From the NCBI GenBank assembly GCA_002719425.1, contig PBHA01000018.1:5280-69279 (forward strand): a stretch of DNA of 64,000 nucleotides, read 5' to 3'. The DNA comes from Chloroflexota bacterium (lineage in GTDB: Bacteria > Chloroflexota > Dehalococcoidia > UBA1151 > TMED-70). How positions within the stretch are numbered: the first letter of the stretch is position 1; every line of letters starts with the position of its first letter. The translations under genes and the position numbers were made by a program. This document shows positions 1-10,649 of the stretch, in pieces. The notes below the pieces were generated by a model, which ran no database searches, had not been told where the DNA came from, and was given only the letters and a program-made list of their open reading frames with translations.

Positions 1-1
1 A

Positions 2-1366
2 ACCTCATTTGGAACCCAAAATGAGAGACCAATAATAATAGTACTTAAAAATAATGCTGAATTCATGATTAGTTTTTTAGCTGTTACAAAAACTAATTCA
101 ATCGCAGCTCCACTTAACCCAGATTTTACAGAAGAGGAATTTAATTTTTATCTTGATGATATAAACCCTTCAATGATAATAACTACAGAAAATCACCCTG
201 TAATCTCTCAAGCAAATGCAAAAGAAATACCAGTATCTACTGTTTTATTTGGAAACGGTAAAATCGATATTAAATTTCATTCTGATGATTACATAAAAAA
301 AGATTTTTCAGAACCAAACGAAAATAACTCTTGTTTATTTCTTCATACTTCAGGTACGACAAGTAGACCAAAAGGAGTCCCTTTAAAACATAAAAACTTG
401 CTTAAATCTTTGGATAACATCATAAATACATACAATCTTTCTCAAGATGATATAGCTTTGGTTGTGATGCCACTATTTCATGTACATGGATTAATTGGTG
501 TGGCATTGTCGACTCTAGCCAGCGGGGGACAAATAGTAATTCCTGAAAAATTCTCGGCTAGTAATTTTTGGGGATTACAAGAAGAGTATAAGGCTACTTG
601 GTATTCTGCAGTTCCAACCATACATCAAATTTTATTAATTAGAGCAGATGAGGATAATGCTCCACAAAAATCGTTTAGATTTATACGATCTTGTTCTGCA
701 GCTCTAGCACCATCAGTCTTAGAAGATTTAGAAAAACGTTTTGGAGCGCCAGTACTAGAAGCATATGGAATGACAGAGGCGTCTCATCAAATGAGTTCAA
801 ATCCAATGCCTCCTGAGAAAAGAAAGGCTGGTAGCGTAGGTAAACCTACTGGGGTAAAAATTAACATTATGTCTATGGAAAGTAACGGAGAAATGTTAGA
901 AACTAATAAAATTGGTGAGGTAGTAATTAAAGGCGAGAACGTAACGAGCGGTTATCATAATAATGAGGATGCAAATAAAGATTCATACGTCAGCGGATGG
1001 TTTAGGACAGGCGATCAAGGATTTATAGATGAAGATGGATACTTAAATCTAACTGGAAGAATTAAAGAATTGATAAATAGGGGTGGTGAAAAGATATCCC
1101 CGCTTGAAGTTGATGCTGTTTTGTTAAATCATCCAAGTGTTAATGAAGCTGTATGCTTTGCATTTCCTGATGAAAAATATGGTGAAGTTGTGCATGCAGC
1201 ATTGGTAACTAATTCTGAAGTAACTCAAGATGAGATACAAAAATTTTGCTCAAATTCAATTGCAAGTTTCAAAATTCCTGAAAAAATTCATTTTGCAGAG
1301 GAACTACCTAGGACGGCTACTGGAAAAATACAAAGAAGAAACGTGGCAAAATTTTTTGCAGAATAA
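2..1366 (+). CDS. AMP-forming acyl-CoA ligase, oxalate-CoA ligase-like (5' partial)
   Basis: This ANL-superfamily ligase activates a carboxylic acid with ATP and passes it to CoA in the cytoplasm. The frame is open to the left window edge. The codons before the ATG at 65 still read like an ANL N-terminus (IIIVLKNNAEF running into MISFLAVTK), so the true start lies outside and base 65 is internal. Visible motifs are the phosphate loop HTSGTTSRPKG near base 345, EAYGMTEASHQM near 760, GWFRTGDQG near 1000, and the C-terminal PRTATGKIQRR carrying the adenylation lysine. The TEASHQM and PPEKRKAGSVG wording resembles the Pcs60/AAE3 oxalate-CoA ligase group more than fatty acyl-CoA ligases. That substrate assignment is inference. 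An SDR follows 23 bases downstream. Confidence 0.85.
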   Translation, partial: TSFGTQNERPIIIVLKNNAEFMISFLAVTKTNSIAAPLNPDFTEEEFNFYLDDINPSMIITTENHPVISQANAKEIPVSTVLFGNGKIDIKFHSDDYIKKDFSEPNENNSCLFLHTSGTTSRPKGVPLKHKNLLKSLDNIINTYNLSQDDIALVVMPLFHVHGLIGVALSTLASGGQIVIPEKFSASNFWGLQEEYKATWYSAVPTIHQILLIRADEDNAPQKSFRFIRSCSAALAPSVLEDLEKRFGAPVLEAYGMTEASHQMSSNPMPPEKRKAGSVGKPTGVKINIMSMESNGEMLETNKIGEVVIKGENVTSGYHNNEDANKDSYVSGWFRTGDQGFIDEDGYLNLTGRIKELINRGGEKISPLEVDAVLLNHPSVNEAVCFAFPDEKYGEVVHAALVTNSEVTQDEIQKFCSNSIASFKIPEKIHFAEELPRTATGKIQRRNVAKFFAE

Positions 1367-1389
1367 ATCAAAATTAATTTGGAGCAATT

Positions 1390-2136
1390 ATGAATATAAG
1401 TATGAAAAATAAAAAGGTTATCATAACTGGCGGATCAACAGGAATAGGAAGGGAAGTAGTTAAGGTTTTTGCAAAAAATCAAGCAAAGGTAGCTATCTTT
1501 GACGTGAATAATGAGGAAGGGATTAACCTTACAAATGAATTAACTAAAGAAGGATTTGATATAAGATATTGGAACGTGGATGTAAGAGATTCAAACCAAG
1601 TTTCAGGTGGTGTTCTTGCAGCTACTCAATGGCTTGAAGGTATAGATATATTAATCAACCTAGCAGGTGTTCTACAGGGAGCGTCATTAGAACTAGACGA
1701 GTTTCCTGATGAAGTTTGGGATTCAGTAATAAGTATCAATCTTACTGGAAGTTACTTAATGACAAAACATATAGCTTCTATAATGCAAAAACAAAAAAGG
1801 GGTACGATTATCCTTACAAGCTCAGGAGCTGGGGTTTTAGGAAGTTCATCTTCATTCGCTTATGGATCTTCAAAAGGTGGAGTACATGGATTGACCCTTG
1901 TGTTAGCAGATAAGCTCGCAAAATATGGAGTTAGAGTTCATGATATTTTGCCTGGTTCGGTTGATACTCCATTAAAAAATTCACAGATTGAAACAACCAG
2001 AGATATAACAGGTGATGAAGAATTATACTTAGATACAAAAAAAATTCTGGCCGATCCCACTGGCGTTGCCAATATAATTTATTTTATGTGCTCTGACGAA
2101 GCTTCCTTACTAAGAGGGTCAATAAGAACCGCATGA
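1390..2136 (+). CDS. Short-chain dehydrogenase/reductase (SDR)
   Basis: A classical NAD(P)-dependent SDR of 248 residues, substrate unknown. The cofactor loop TGGSTGIG is at residues 13-20, the NxAG-type element reads INLAGV, the catalytic serine lies in ILTSSGAG, and the catalytic pair is Tyr157-x-x-x-Lys161 (YGSSK). The ATG at 1390 has GGAG seven bases upstream. A second in-frame ATG at 1402 is less well placed. The stop overlaps the start of the next gene as ATGA (2133-2136), so the two are probably translationally coupled. The C-terminus ends at LRGSIRTA, slightly shorter than usual for the family. Unlike the tandem SDRs at 6.8-8.4 kb, this enzyme keeps the catalytic lysine. Confidence 0.88.
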   Translation: MNISMKNKKVIITGGSTGIGREVVKVFAKNQAKVAIFDVNNEEGINLTNELTKEGFDIRYWNVDVRDSNQVSGGVLAATQWLEGIDILINLAGVLQGASLELDEFPDEVWDSVISINLTGSYLMTKHIASIMQKQKRGTIILTSSGAGVLGSSSSFAYGSSKGGVHGLTLVLADKLAKYGVRVHDILPGSVDTPLKNSQIETTRDITGDEELYLDTKKILADPTGVANIIYFMCSDEASLLRGSIRTA

Positions 2137-2807
2137 GTATAAATTTATCTCAGTATAAGGGTGTTGTTTTTGATCTAGATGATACATTAATTGATAGGAA
2201 ATCAGCTTATAATCAATTTATTGAAATTATGCATGATAATTTTGAAATATTTAAACATTTTTCAAAAATTAAAGCCCAAGAATATTTTTGGAACTTGAGT
2301 CCCAACAATTCATTTAATATTCAAAAAGCACTTGAAAAAATAAAAAGTGATTTCAATGAATTTAATATGAATTATGAAGAATTCTATGAATTTTATTACG
2401 ATAATATGTCTAGATTGGTAAAACCGTTTAATGGTGTAGCAAAATTTTTAGATGAATTAAAAACAAAAAATATAAAATTGGGCATTGTTACAAATGGAGG
2501 TATGCACCAATATAAAAAACTAAAAAATACTGGTTTAGAAAACAAACATGACTTTGTAATTGCCTCAGAAATATTTGGATATGAAAAGCCTCATAAAAAA
2601 ATATTTATAGAAACGTTGAGACAATTAAATTTATCTCCGAAAGAAGTTGAAAATGTCGTCTTTATAGGCGACAATCCTTATACAGATATAATTGGAGCTC
2701 AATCTGTAGGATTCAAAACTATATGGATAAGTATGGGTAGAGAATACCCTAAAGATTTAAGACCTCCAGATTATATGATAAGCAATTTTAAAGAATTAAG
2801 AGTTTAG
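2133..2807 (+). CDS. HAD-superfamily hydrolase
   Basis: A haloacid-dehalogenase-fold phosphatase of 224 residues, of the YjjG/haloalkanoate-dehalogenase-like type with an alpha-helical cap. Motif I is FDLDDTLID, with nucleophile Asp14 and acid Asp16. Motif II is IVTNGG near residue 121, motif III lies in EKPHKK, and motif IV is FIGDNPYTD, with acidic residues for Mg2+. It probably dephosphorylates a small phosphorylated metabolite, but the sequence does not identify which. The start overlaps the upstream SDR stop by four bases. The aldolase gene follows 12 bases downstream, so SDR, phosphatase and aldolase may form one catabolic operon. Confidence 0.85.
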   Translation: MSINLSQYKGVVFDLDDTLIDRKSAYNQFIEIMHDNFEIFKHFSKIKAQEYFWNLSPNNSFNIQKALEKIKSDFNEFNMNYEEFYEFYYDNMSRLVKPFNGVAKFLDELKTKNIKLGIVTNGGMHQYKKLKNTGLENKHDFVIASEIFGYEKPHKKIFIETLRQLNLSPKEVENVVFIGDNPYTDIIGAQSVGFKTIWISMGREYPKDLRPPDYMISNFKELRV

Positions 2808-2819
2808 AAAGATGTATTT

Positions 2820-3620
2820 ATGAAACCTCAGGATATAAAAGATAAATTAAAACAAGGTGGAAAAGTTTTTGGAACGATGATCAATTTTATCGAAGGAGTA
2901 AGATGGGTCTCTGCATTTTCTTCAAAAGCATTAGATTATGTAATAATTGATGCAGAGCATGGATCATACTCAAGAGGAGAAATAGCAAGAATGGTTACTG
3001 CTGGCCAGTCTGTTGGTCTAACTGTAATTGTTAGAGTAGCAGACCCAGACCCTACTCTCGTAGCTATTGCTTTAGACGCTAAAGCGGATGGAGTTCTTGT
3101 ACCTTACTGTGAAGACCCTGAAACTATACAAAGATGTGCATGGAAAACATACCTTCATCCACTCAAAGGTAAAGCATTTGAGGATGTATTAACCTCAGAA
3201 AAATTTCCAAGTAAAAAAACCAAAGACTATCTTCATAAAAAGAATGGTCATAAAATTTTCATAGTTGGTATTGAAAGCATTACTGCAGTAAACAATTTAG
3301 ATAACTTAATAGAAAAAGGTCCTATTGATGGTGTATTTGTTGGCCCAAATGATTTATCAACATCTATGGGTATACCTGACGAGTTAGAAAATTCAGAATA
3401 CATTGATGCACTCACAAAAATCATCAATATATCAGAATCTCATAACATTCCAGTGATGGTTCATGGATTTACACCTGAAAGAACATTAAAAACTATGGAA
3501 CTAGGTGCAAGATTTGTTTTACATAGTTCGGATGGAGGAATGATAACTCAGTCCATTGATAGAGAATTTAGTACAATCCGAGACGAGAACTTAGGTGTAA
3601 CTGAAAACGAAGCAATATAG
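2820..3620 (+). CDS. HpcH/HpaI family aldolase
   Basis: A class II (metal-dependent) aldolase of the HpcH/HpaI (2,4-dihydroxyhept-2-ene-1,7-dioate aldolase) family, 266 residues. These enzymes cleave or condense 2-keto acids with pyruvate as the nucleophile. Conserved elements are visible: DAEHGSYSR with His47, VRVAD with Arg72, GIESITAV with the metal-ligand Glu, and GPNDLSTSMG with the metal-ligand Asp. About 25 residues between PYCEDPET and FIVGIES contain an insertion-like loop (KTYLHPLKGKAFEDV). It is the last gene of the SDR-HAD-aldolase run and converges on the deacetylase with an 8-base gap. The true substrate is not evident from the sequence. Confidence 0.86.
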   Translation: MKPQDIKDKLKQGGKVFGTMINFIEGVRWVSAFSSKALDYVIIDAEHGSYSRGEIARMVTAGQSVGLTVIVRVADPDPTLVAIALDAKADGVLVPYCEDPETIQRCAWKTYLHPLKGKAFEDVLTSEKFPSKKTKDYLHKKNGHKIFIVGIESITAVNNLDNLIEKGPIDGVFVGPNDLSTSMGIPDELENSEYIDALTKIINISESHNIPVMVHGFTPERTLKTMELGARFVLHSSDGGMITQSIDREFSTIRDENLGVTENEAI

Positions 3621-3628
3621 ATAAATAA

Positions 3629-4357
3629 CTAATTAAGTTGAAACCTAGCAAAAGCTTCAGCGTACTTAGTATTACATATATTTCCTATATCCTCTCTTCT
3701 TCTGGCCATAAATTCTTTAGCTCTTTCAGGATCAGAGATTTGACTTGTATGTGCTAGAAGAGCATTTATAGCTGTGTTTAAATCAGATTGTTCAATAGGA
3801 TTAAAAAACCAATTTTGGTTACTACCTGAACTCATATTGAACATATTTATCCAGACTTCCTTGACTTTGTGGGGTTCATAACCTTCTTCTAAAAGTTCTG
3901 GAAATGTAAGATGATCTCTTGCACTTGGAAATACAGCAGATAAAGCAGCTTCTCCAGCAGCAAAATGATCTGGATGTCCTAGGTATGAACCATTTACTAG
4001 ATCTCTATTTGGATTAGTTGTAATTAATACTGAAGGTTTATATTTTCGGATTTCTCTAGAAATATCTCTTCGAACATCTAAGGTAGGTTCAAGATATCCA
4101 TCGGGATAACCAAGAAATTCAATTGCTTTTAATCCAAGTATTTTTCCTGCATCTCTTTGTTCTTTTTCTCTAATTTTGGCTAATTCTTGACTAGAAATAG
4201 ACCTGTCTTCGGTTCCTTTTGAACCATCGGTACAAAGAACATATACTACGTCCCATCCTAATCTAGTCCATTTAGCTACAGAGGCTGAGCAACCCCATTC
4301 TGCATCATCAGGATGAGCAGTTACAACCATAGCAGTTTTTTCAAGATTTTCACTCAA
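3629..4357 (-). CDS. PIG-L family (LmbE-like) zinc deacetylase
   Basis: A 242-residue PIG-L/LmbE-fold deacetylase, a family that removes N-acetyl groups from GlcNAc-type substrates, as in bacillithiol or mycothiol synthesis. The N-terminal metal motif AHPDDAEWG gives His15 and Asp18. The second histidine motif GHPDH sits near residue 127. The loop CTDGSKGTEDRS is typical of the family. No signal peptide is visible, so it is probably cytoplasmic. It is transcribed alone, convergent with the aldolase, and its start faces the alpha/beta hydrolase across about 66 AT-rich bases that must hold promoters for both directions. A thiol-biosynthesis role is possible, but no partner gene such as bshA or mshA is in the window. 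Confidence 0.83.
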   Translation of the reverse strand: MSENLEKTAMVVTAHPDDAEWGCSASVAKWTRLGWDVVYVLCTDGSKGTEDRSISSQELAKIREKEQRDAGKILGLKAIEFLGYPDGYLEPTLDVRRDISREIRKYKPSVLITTNPNRDLVNGSYLGHPDHFAAGEAALSAVFPSARDHLTFPELLEEGYEPHKVKEVWINMFNMSSGSNQNWFFNPIEQSDLNTAINALLAHTSQISDPERAKEFMARRREDIGNICNTKYAEAFARFQLN

Positions 4358-4423
4358 ATATAACCTCCAAAAAATTAGTTACCATATAATAATAATTACA
4401 TAAAAATAATAAAAACAGAGCTT

Positions 4424-5101
4424 ATGATGTCATATTTAACTTTTGGAGAGGGACAAGACCTGATTTTAGGTCATGGAATGGCTCAAAATAAAAATTTATG
4501 GTTAGAAAATGGTTGGGTAAAAGAACTTTCAAAAATTAGGAGAGTTCATATTTTTGACTTTCCTGGTCATGGAGACAATCTAGATTCTGATGAATCTAAT
4601 TTGTCTGTTCAAGAGATGGCAAATTATATATTAGAAATCGGTAATGATATAAATTGTGAAAGTTTTGATTATATAGGTTTTTCTATGGGTGCAAGAGCTG
4701 GTTTTGAGCTAGCGTCCTACAATAATAATCTTAAAAAAATAATCTCATTAGGGATGCACCCTGGAGCTCCATATCTAGAAGCAAAAAGATTTAATAAGCG
4801 TGCCGCTGCAATGAAAAATCTAGGAGAAAAAACTGGAGAAAAAAAATATATTATATATAGTAAAATTTTTGAAAAAGCTCTTGATTGGGAAGGAGCCATA
4901 CATAAAATTAATTGGGAAAATGAAAAACATAAAATAATCATTGGTGAAAAGGATGACAATTACAAGCTCACCAAATCTATAATGAAAGAAAAAAATAATA
5001 AAGTTTTACACACCTTAAAGGGAGTTAATCATAAAAATACATTCAATGAACCTAAGCATTCAATGAGTGCTATAATTAATTTTTTACAGGACAGCAGATG
5101 A
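4424..5101 (+). CDS. Alpha/beta hydrolase
   Basis: A small alpha/beta-fold hydrolase of 225 residues with an esterase-like triad. The oxyanion segment [12 protein letters not shown] follows the first strands. The nucleophile elbow is GFSMGA (Ser near residue 88). The acid is probably the Asp in GEKDDNY, and the catalytic His is in VNHKNTF near the C-terminus. The substrate is unknown. Two ATGs are adjacent at 4424 and 4427, and either could be used. The stop overlaps the purE start as ATGA (5098-5101), which places the hydrolase in the same transcript as purE-purK. That linkage may be no more than operon packing. Confidence 0.8.
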   Translation: MMSYLTFGEGQDLILGHGMAQNKNLWLENGWVKELSKIRRVHIFDFPGHGDNLDSDESNLSVQEMANYILEIGNDINCESFDYIGFSMGARAGFELASYNNNLKKIISLGMHPGAPYLEAKRFNKRAAAMKNLGEKTGEKKYIIYSKIFEKALDWEGAIHKINWENEKHKIIIGEKDDNYKLTKSIMKEKNNKVLHTLKGVNHKNTFNEPKHSMSAIINFLQDSR

Positions 5102-5598
5102 ACAATAAACCAAAAGTTTCAATAATAATGGGAAGTAAAAGTGATTTAGATACTATGAGACTTGCTTCTGAGGTATTAAGAGAATTAGAAGTAAATCATG
5201 AAATTAAGATTATTTCTGCTCATAGAACCCCTGATCTAATGTACGAATTCGCTAAAAATGCACAAAATCGGGGAATTGAAATTATAATTGCAGGTGCAGG
5301 TGGAGCAGCTCATCTACCAGGAATGGTTGCTGCTATAACTGAACTTCCAGTAATAGGTGTTCCTATAAAATCTTCAAATCTAAATGGAATTGACTCTTTA
5401 CTATCAATAGTACAAATGCCAAAAGGTGTTCCTGTAGCGACTGTTGCTATTGGAGACCATGGCGCTGAAAATGCAGCTCTCATTTCTGCCAAAATCTTAG
5501 CACTCAATGATAAAAAAGTATCAAATAATCTAAAAAAACGAATTTCTAATACGAGTAATTCAGTCAAGAAGGATAGCGATATAGGCGAATGGCCATAG
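5098..5598 (+). CDS. purE: N5-CAIR mutase PurE
   Basis: Class I PurE converts N5-carboxyaminoimidazole ribonucleotide to CAIR in de novo purine synthesis. The 166-residue protein shows the family hallmarks: [12 protein letters not shown] at the N-terminus binding the phosphate, SAHRTPDLM with the catalytic His, [16 protein letters not shown], and the loop [12 protein letters not shown]. The C-terminus carries about 20 extra polar residues ending in GEWP. purK follows 10 bases downstream. The presence of purK and the bacterial class I sequence point to the two-step PurK-PurE route rather than a direct CO2 carboxylase. Confidence 0.95.
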   Translation: MNNKPKVSIIMGSKSDLDTMRLASEVLRELEVNHEIKIISAHRTPDLMYEFAKNAQNRGIEIIIAGAGGAAHLPGMVAAITELPVIGVPIKSSNLNGIDSLLSIVQMPKGVPVATVAIGDHGAENAALISAKILALNDKKVSNNLKKRISNTSNSVKKDSDIGEWP

Positions 5599-5608
5599 TT
5601 ATAAAATA

Positions 5609-6733
5609 ATGAAAAAAAATACTATAGGTATTCTTGGAGGAGGACAATTATGTCAGATGCTCGCAGAATACCTAACTAAAAATAATAAAATTGTGTATTT
5701 TATAGATCCTTCAGATAGCCCACCTGCAAGCCATACACTCGCAAAACATATAAAAAAAGCTTATGATGACACAGTAGCGTTAGATGAACTAATTAATAAA
5801 TGCAACGTAATAACTTACGAATTTGAAAATATTCCTTTAGAAACCCTTGAATACCTAGAAAAAAAAATAGAAATACTTCCCAGTAAATTTGTACTTTCTA
5901 TATCTCAAAACAGATTAAATGAAAAAAGAAATTTTATTAAATGTGGAATCAGAACTCCAAAATTCGTACCTTACAATAACAAAATAGACCTAGAAGAACA
6001 ATTAATTTCAGCAAAAATAAATTTACCTGTAATTATAAAAACAAACAGATTAGGTTATGATGGAAAAGGTCAGTTTCGCGTAAATAATAAAAATGAAATC
6101 AATCATCTAATGAACCAACTAGATGAAAATATTGACTATATAGTTGAGGAGAAAATCAGCTTTAAAAAGGAAATTTCTATTGTTATTGGAAGAAATAAAG
6201 AAAAGGAGATTTTTTTCTTTGATCCAATTGAAAATATCCATAAAAACGGAATTCTAGATACTTCAATTTTTCCTGCAAGAATAGATGAATCAACTAAGAA
6301 TAAAGCAATAGATTTATCAAAAAGATTCGTCAAAGAAATAGATCTAATAGGAATCATCGCGATAGAAATGTTTATAGATGAGGATAATGAAATTCTCTTC
6401 AATGAAATAGCTCCTAGGCCTCATAATTCAGGACATCTTACAAGAGAGTCTCACCTACTCTCTCAGTTTGGTCTGTTAGGAAAAATTATTTGTGATGAAA
6501 AACTAGAAAATCCTGAGCCAATAAATACAGCATTAATGAAGAATATTTTAGGAGAATTTTTTCTCAAAAAAGATCATGAAAAAATAATTTCAAAATTGAA
6601 GAGTTCTTCAAATTATTTTATTAAATTGTACAACAAGGATGAAGCAAAGATTGGTAGAAAAATGGGACATATAACCGTAATAACAAATGATATAGAAAAT
6701 ACAATTATTAAAATTAATCAATTAATAGATTAG
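5609..6733 (+). CDS. purK: N5-CAIR synthase PurK
   Basis: An ATP-grasp ligase of 374 residues that carboxylates 5-aminoimidazole ribonucleotide with ATP and bicarbonate to give N5-CAIR, the substrate of PurE. The N-terminal ILGGGQLCQMLAEYL is the PurK signature, and TYEFENIPLETLEYL is also typical. The ATP-grasp core includes IIKTNRLGYDGKGQ and the Mg-ligand region FNEIAPRPHNSGHLT. The start codon at 5609 follows purE by 10 bases without a strong ribosome site, consistent with coupled translation. The protein is Lys/Asn/Ile-rich in line with the base composition, and the length is normal. Confidence 0.95.
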   Translation: MKKNTIGILGGGQLCQMLAEYLTKNNKIVYFIDPSDSPPASHTLAKHIKKAYDDTVALDELINKCNVITYEFENIPLETLEYLEKKIEILPSKFVLSISQNRLNEKRNFIKCGIRTPKFVPYNNKIDLEEQLISAKINLPVIIKTNRLGYDGKGQFRVNNKNEINHLMNQLDENIDYIVEEKISFKKEISIVIGRNKEKEIFFFDPIENIHKNGILDTSIFPARIDESTKNKAIDLSKRFVKEIDLIGIIAIEMFIDEDNEILFNEIAPRPHNSGHLTRESHLLSQFGLLGKIICDEKLENPEPINTALMKNILGEFFLKKDHEKIISKLKSSSNYFIKLYNKDEAKIGRKMGHITVITNDIENTIIKINQLID

Positions 6734-6769
6734 AATTATGAAAATTCAATATTTATAAATGAGGAACTT

Positions 6770-7579
6770 ATGGAAAAAGAACTAAAAGGTAAGGTTGCTA
6801 TAGTTACAGGAGCTGGAAGATTAAGAGGTATAGGAAGAGCAGCTGCGGTTGCTTTAGCAAGACTTGGAGCTGATGTAGTAGTTACAGGAACAGGAAGAAA
6901 ACCAGAAAATTATCCTGAAGATGAGAAGGCAGTAGGATGGAGAGATGTAGAAAGTGTTGCAGACCTAATAAGAGAAGAAGGCTCAAGAGCATTGCCTCTT
7001 GTAGCTAATGTCACTGATGAGAATGATGTAAAAAATATGATAGAAAAAACCATCAAGGAATTCGGGAGAATAGATATTTTAATTAATAATGCTGCTTATG
7101 CTAGAGCTGAAGATAGAGTTCCAATACTTGATTTAGATGAAAGTGTTTTTCAAAGAGTTGTAGATATTAAGCTAACTGGAACTTTTTTATGCACAAAAGG
7201 CGTAGTTGAACATATGATCAAGCAGGGTGATGGAGGAAAAATAGTTAATATCTCTTCTACTGCAGGAAAAAAAGGACAAGAAAACTTCTTAGCTTATAAT
7301 GCAGGTAATTTTGGAGTAGTAGGAATGACTCAATCCTTAGCTAGAGAGCTTGGTAAATATAATATAAACGTAAATGCAGTTTGTCCTGGAGCTGTTGATA
7401 CTTCTAGAATGGATGTAGTAAGAGATAATTGGGATCAAATGGCAGCTGCGACTCCTATAGGACGTAATGGTACAGATAAGGAGGTTGGAGATTTTTGTGC
7501 TTATTTATGTACTGAGGCTGCTTCTTGGATTCATGGGCAATCCATTAATCAAAATGGTGGTTCAGTAATGGAGCATTAA
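6770..7579 (+). CDS. SDR oxidoreductase, tandem copy 1, lacks catalytic Lys
   Basis: A 269-residue SDR-fold protein. The cofactor loop reads TGAGRLRGIGR, two residues longer than the classical TGxxxGIG. NNAAY follows strand 4, and NISSTAG supplies the serine. The catalytic tyrosine is Tyr176, but the residue four positions on is Asn180 (YNAGN) where almost all classical SDRs have lysine. The next gene repeats this substitution. The ATG has GAGGAAC a few bases upstream. The paralogue begins 25 bases after the stop, and the first about 90 bases of the two genes are nearly identical at DNA level, which implies recent duplication or gene conversion. The substrate is unknown. Reduced or altered catalysis is an inference. 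Confidence 0.86.
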   Translation: MEKELKGKVAIVTGAGRLRGIGRAAAVALARLGADVVVTGTGRKPENYPEDEKAVGWRDVESVADLIREEGSRALPLVANVTDENDVKNMIEKTIKEFGRIDILINNAAYARAEDRVPILDLDESVFQRVVDIKLTGTFLCTKGVVEHMIKQGDGGKIVNISSTAGKKGQENFLAYNAGNFGVVGMTQSLARELGKYNINVNAVCPGAVDTSRMDVVRDNWDQMAAATPIGRNGTDKEVGDFCAYLCTEAASWIHGQSINQNGGSVMEH

Positions 7580-7604
7580 AAAAAATATAAAACTGAGGAA
7601 AATC

Positions 7605-8420
7605 ATGGAAAAAGAGCTAAAAGGTAAGGTTGCTATAGTTACAGGAGCTGGAAGACTGAGAGGTATTGGTAGGGCTACTGCTGTGGCATTGGGTTCTCTA
7701 GGAGCTAATGTTGTTGTAACAGGAACAGGAAGGGATCCAGAGACATACCCTGAAGATGAAAAAGCCGTTGAATGGAAAGATATCGAGTCTACAGCAGAGC
7801 AAATTCGAGAAAAAGGCTCTAAAGCAAAGACTTTAGTTATGGATATTTCTAAAGAAGACGATGTTGATAATTTAATCAAGCAAACATTAGATGAATTTGG
7901 AAGAATAGATATTCTCGTAAATAATGCTGCACCGCCTTATGGAGAAGATAGGGTCCCTGTAATCGAAGTAGACAATGAAGTGTTTAAGAAAGTTTTCATG
8001 GTTAAGATCTATGGTTCTTATTTATGTTCCAAAGCAGTTGCAAAAATTATGATTGATCAAGGAGATGGAGGAAGGATTATCAATCTGTCTTCGTCTGCAG
8101 GAAAAGAAGGTAATGCTAGAATGGCTGCTTATAATGCTGCAAATTTTGGTTTAGAAGGTTTTTCTCAATCTTTAGCTAAAGAACTAGCTAAAGAACAAAT
8201 TACAGTTAACTGTGTATGCCCTGGACAGACAGAAACTGCAAGATTAGATCCTCTAGGAAGAGGAGCCATGTGGAAGAGTAAGATTGAAAATATACCTATG
8301 GGACGAGTAGGTACAGACGAAGAGGTTGCAGACTTAATTTCATTTCTTGCATCAGATAAGGCAAAGTTTATTACAGGGCAAGCAATTAATATCAATGGGG
8401 GATCAATAACTGCTAGATAG
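7605..8420 (+). CDS. SDR oxidoreductase, tandem copy 2, lacks catalytic Lys
   Basis: Paralogue of the preceding gene, 271 residues. It starts with the same MEKELKGKVAIVTGAGRLRG sequence and keeps the extended cofactor loop, NNAAPP, NLSSSAG and Tyr176. Position 180 is Asn (YNAAN) instead of the classical lysine, as in copy 1. The C-terminal GQAININGGS is the usual SDR end. The ribosome site GAGGAAA lies upstream of the ATG. The two copies differ clearly in the middle and C-terminal thirds, so they may have different substrates or form a hetero-oligomer. That is speculation from divergence alone. The gene ends 185 bases before groES. Confidence 0.86.
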   Translation: MEKELKGKVAIVTGAGRLRGIGRATAVALGSLGANVVVTGTGRDPETYPEDEKAVEWKDIESTAEQIREKGSKAKTLVMDISKEDDVDNLIKQTLDEFGRIDILVNNAAPPYGEDRVPVIEVDNEVFKKVFMVKIYGSYLCSKAVAKIMIDQGDGGRIINLSSSAGKEGNARMAAYNAANFGLEGFSQSLAKELAKEQITVNCVCPGQTETARLDPLGRGAMWKSKIENIPMGRVGTDEEVADLISFLASDKAKFITGQAININGGSITAR

Positions 8421-8475
8421 CTCAAAAAATACATTTCAAAACTGGTTTGTTATGATCAAGTTACTGCAAGATTAT

Positions 8476-8503
8476 TTGACAGGCTCTCAAAATATTTTAA
8501 AAT
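8476..8503 (+). promoter_or_regulatory. Predicted groES-groL promoter
   Basis: A perfect -35 hexamer TTGACA (8476-8481) is followed after 16 bases by TAAAAT (8498-8503). This is the best vegetative-type promoter in the window and lies about 100 bases before groES. I looked for the CIRCE operator (TTAGCACTC-N9-GAGTGCTAA) used by HrcA and did not find it here. Confidence 0.6.
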
Positions 8504-8604
8504 AGAAAATGTGTAATTATTTATACTATGATTTATGAAGTTGGTAATTAATAAAAATTAGTAATAAATAATAATAAAATAAATAAATAGGAAGGAATGA
8601 TTAA

Positions 8605-8901
8605 GTGGCACTTAAATTACAACCATTAGGAGACAGAATTATCATCGAACCAAATGAGGAAGATGACTCAAAGAGTTCTGGAGGTATTATTATTCCTGAT
8701 ACTGCAAAAGAAAAACCTCAAAAAGGTAAAGTTGTTGCTGCTGGAGCAGGGAGAGTTAATGACGACGGAAAAACTATTCCTCTATCAGTAAAAAATGGTG
8801 ATGAAGTTATTTATTCTAAATATGCAGGAACGGAATATTCAGAAGGTGGAAAAGAATATCTAATAGTTAGAGAAAGTGATATTTTAGCTATTGTTGGATA
8901 G
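8605..8901 (+). CDS. groES: Co-chaperonin GroES
   Basis: The 98-residue lid of the GroEL-GroES folding chamber. The sequence starts [14 protein letters not shown] and contains the mobile loop with [16 protein letters not shown], the roof segment and the C-terminal [14 protein letters not shown]. The start is GTG at 8605, supported by the strong ribosome site GGAAGGA (8590-8596) eight bases upstream and by the conserved N-terminus. No ATG is available nearby. It is followed by groL after 48 bases in the standard order. A promoter is predicted about 100 bases upstream. Confidence 0.97.
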   Translation: MALKLQPLGDRIIIEPNEEDDSKSSGGIIIPDTAKEKPQKGKVVAAGAGRVNDDGKTIPLSVKNGDEVIYSKYAGTEYSEGGKEYLIVRESDILAIVG

Positions 8902-10593
<1,692 letters not shown>

Positions 10594-10614
10594 ACTACTA
10601 AACTCAGTAAATAG

Positions 10615-10649
10615 AAAAAAAGAGTCACTATTAGGTGACTCTTTTTTTT
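10615..10649. terminator. Bidirectional intrinsic terminator after groL
   Basis: An A-rich left side followed by AGAGTCAC (10621-10628), a six-base loop, then GTGACTCT running into eight T residues. The stem-loop is perfect, and both flanks are A/T runs, so it can end transcription from groL (+) and from the convergent gene ending at 10648 (-). Confidence 0.85.

Noticed and set aside
65..1366. Complete ligase starting at ATG 65
   Set aside because: The frame is open to the window edge and the upstream codons continue the family sequence, so the gene is truncated by the window.
8452..8505. 17-codon frame upstream of groES
   Set aside because: Overlaps the predicted promoter, has no ribosome site and no recognisable sequence.
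8421..8604. CIRCE/HrcA operator before groES
   Set aside because: I looked for TTAGCACTC and its inverted partner and saw neither; only a vegetative-type promoter is visible.
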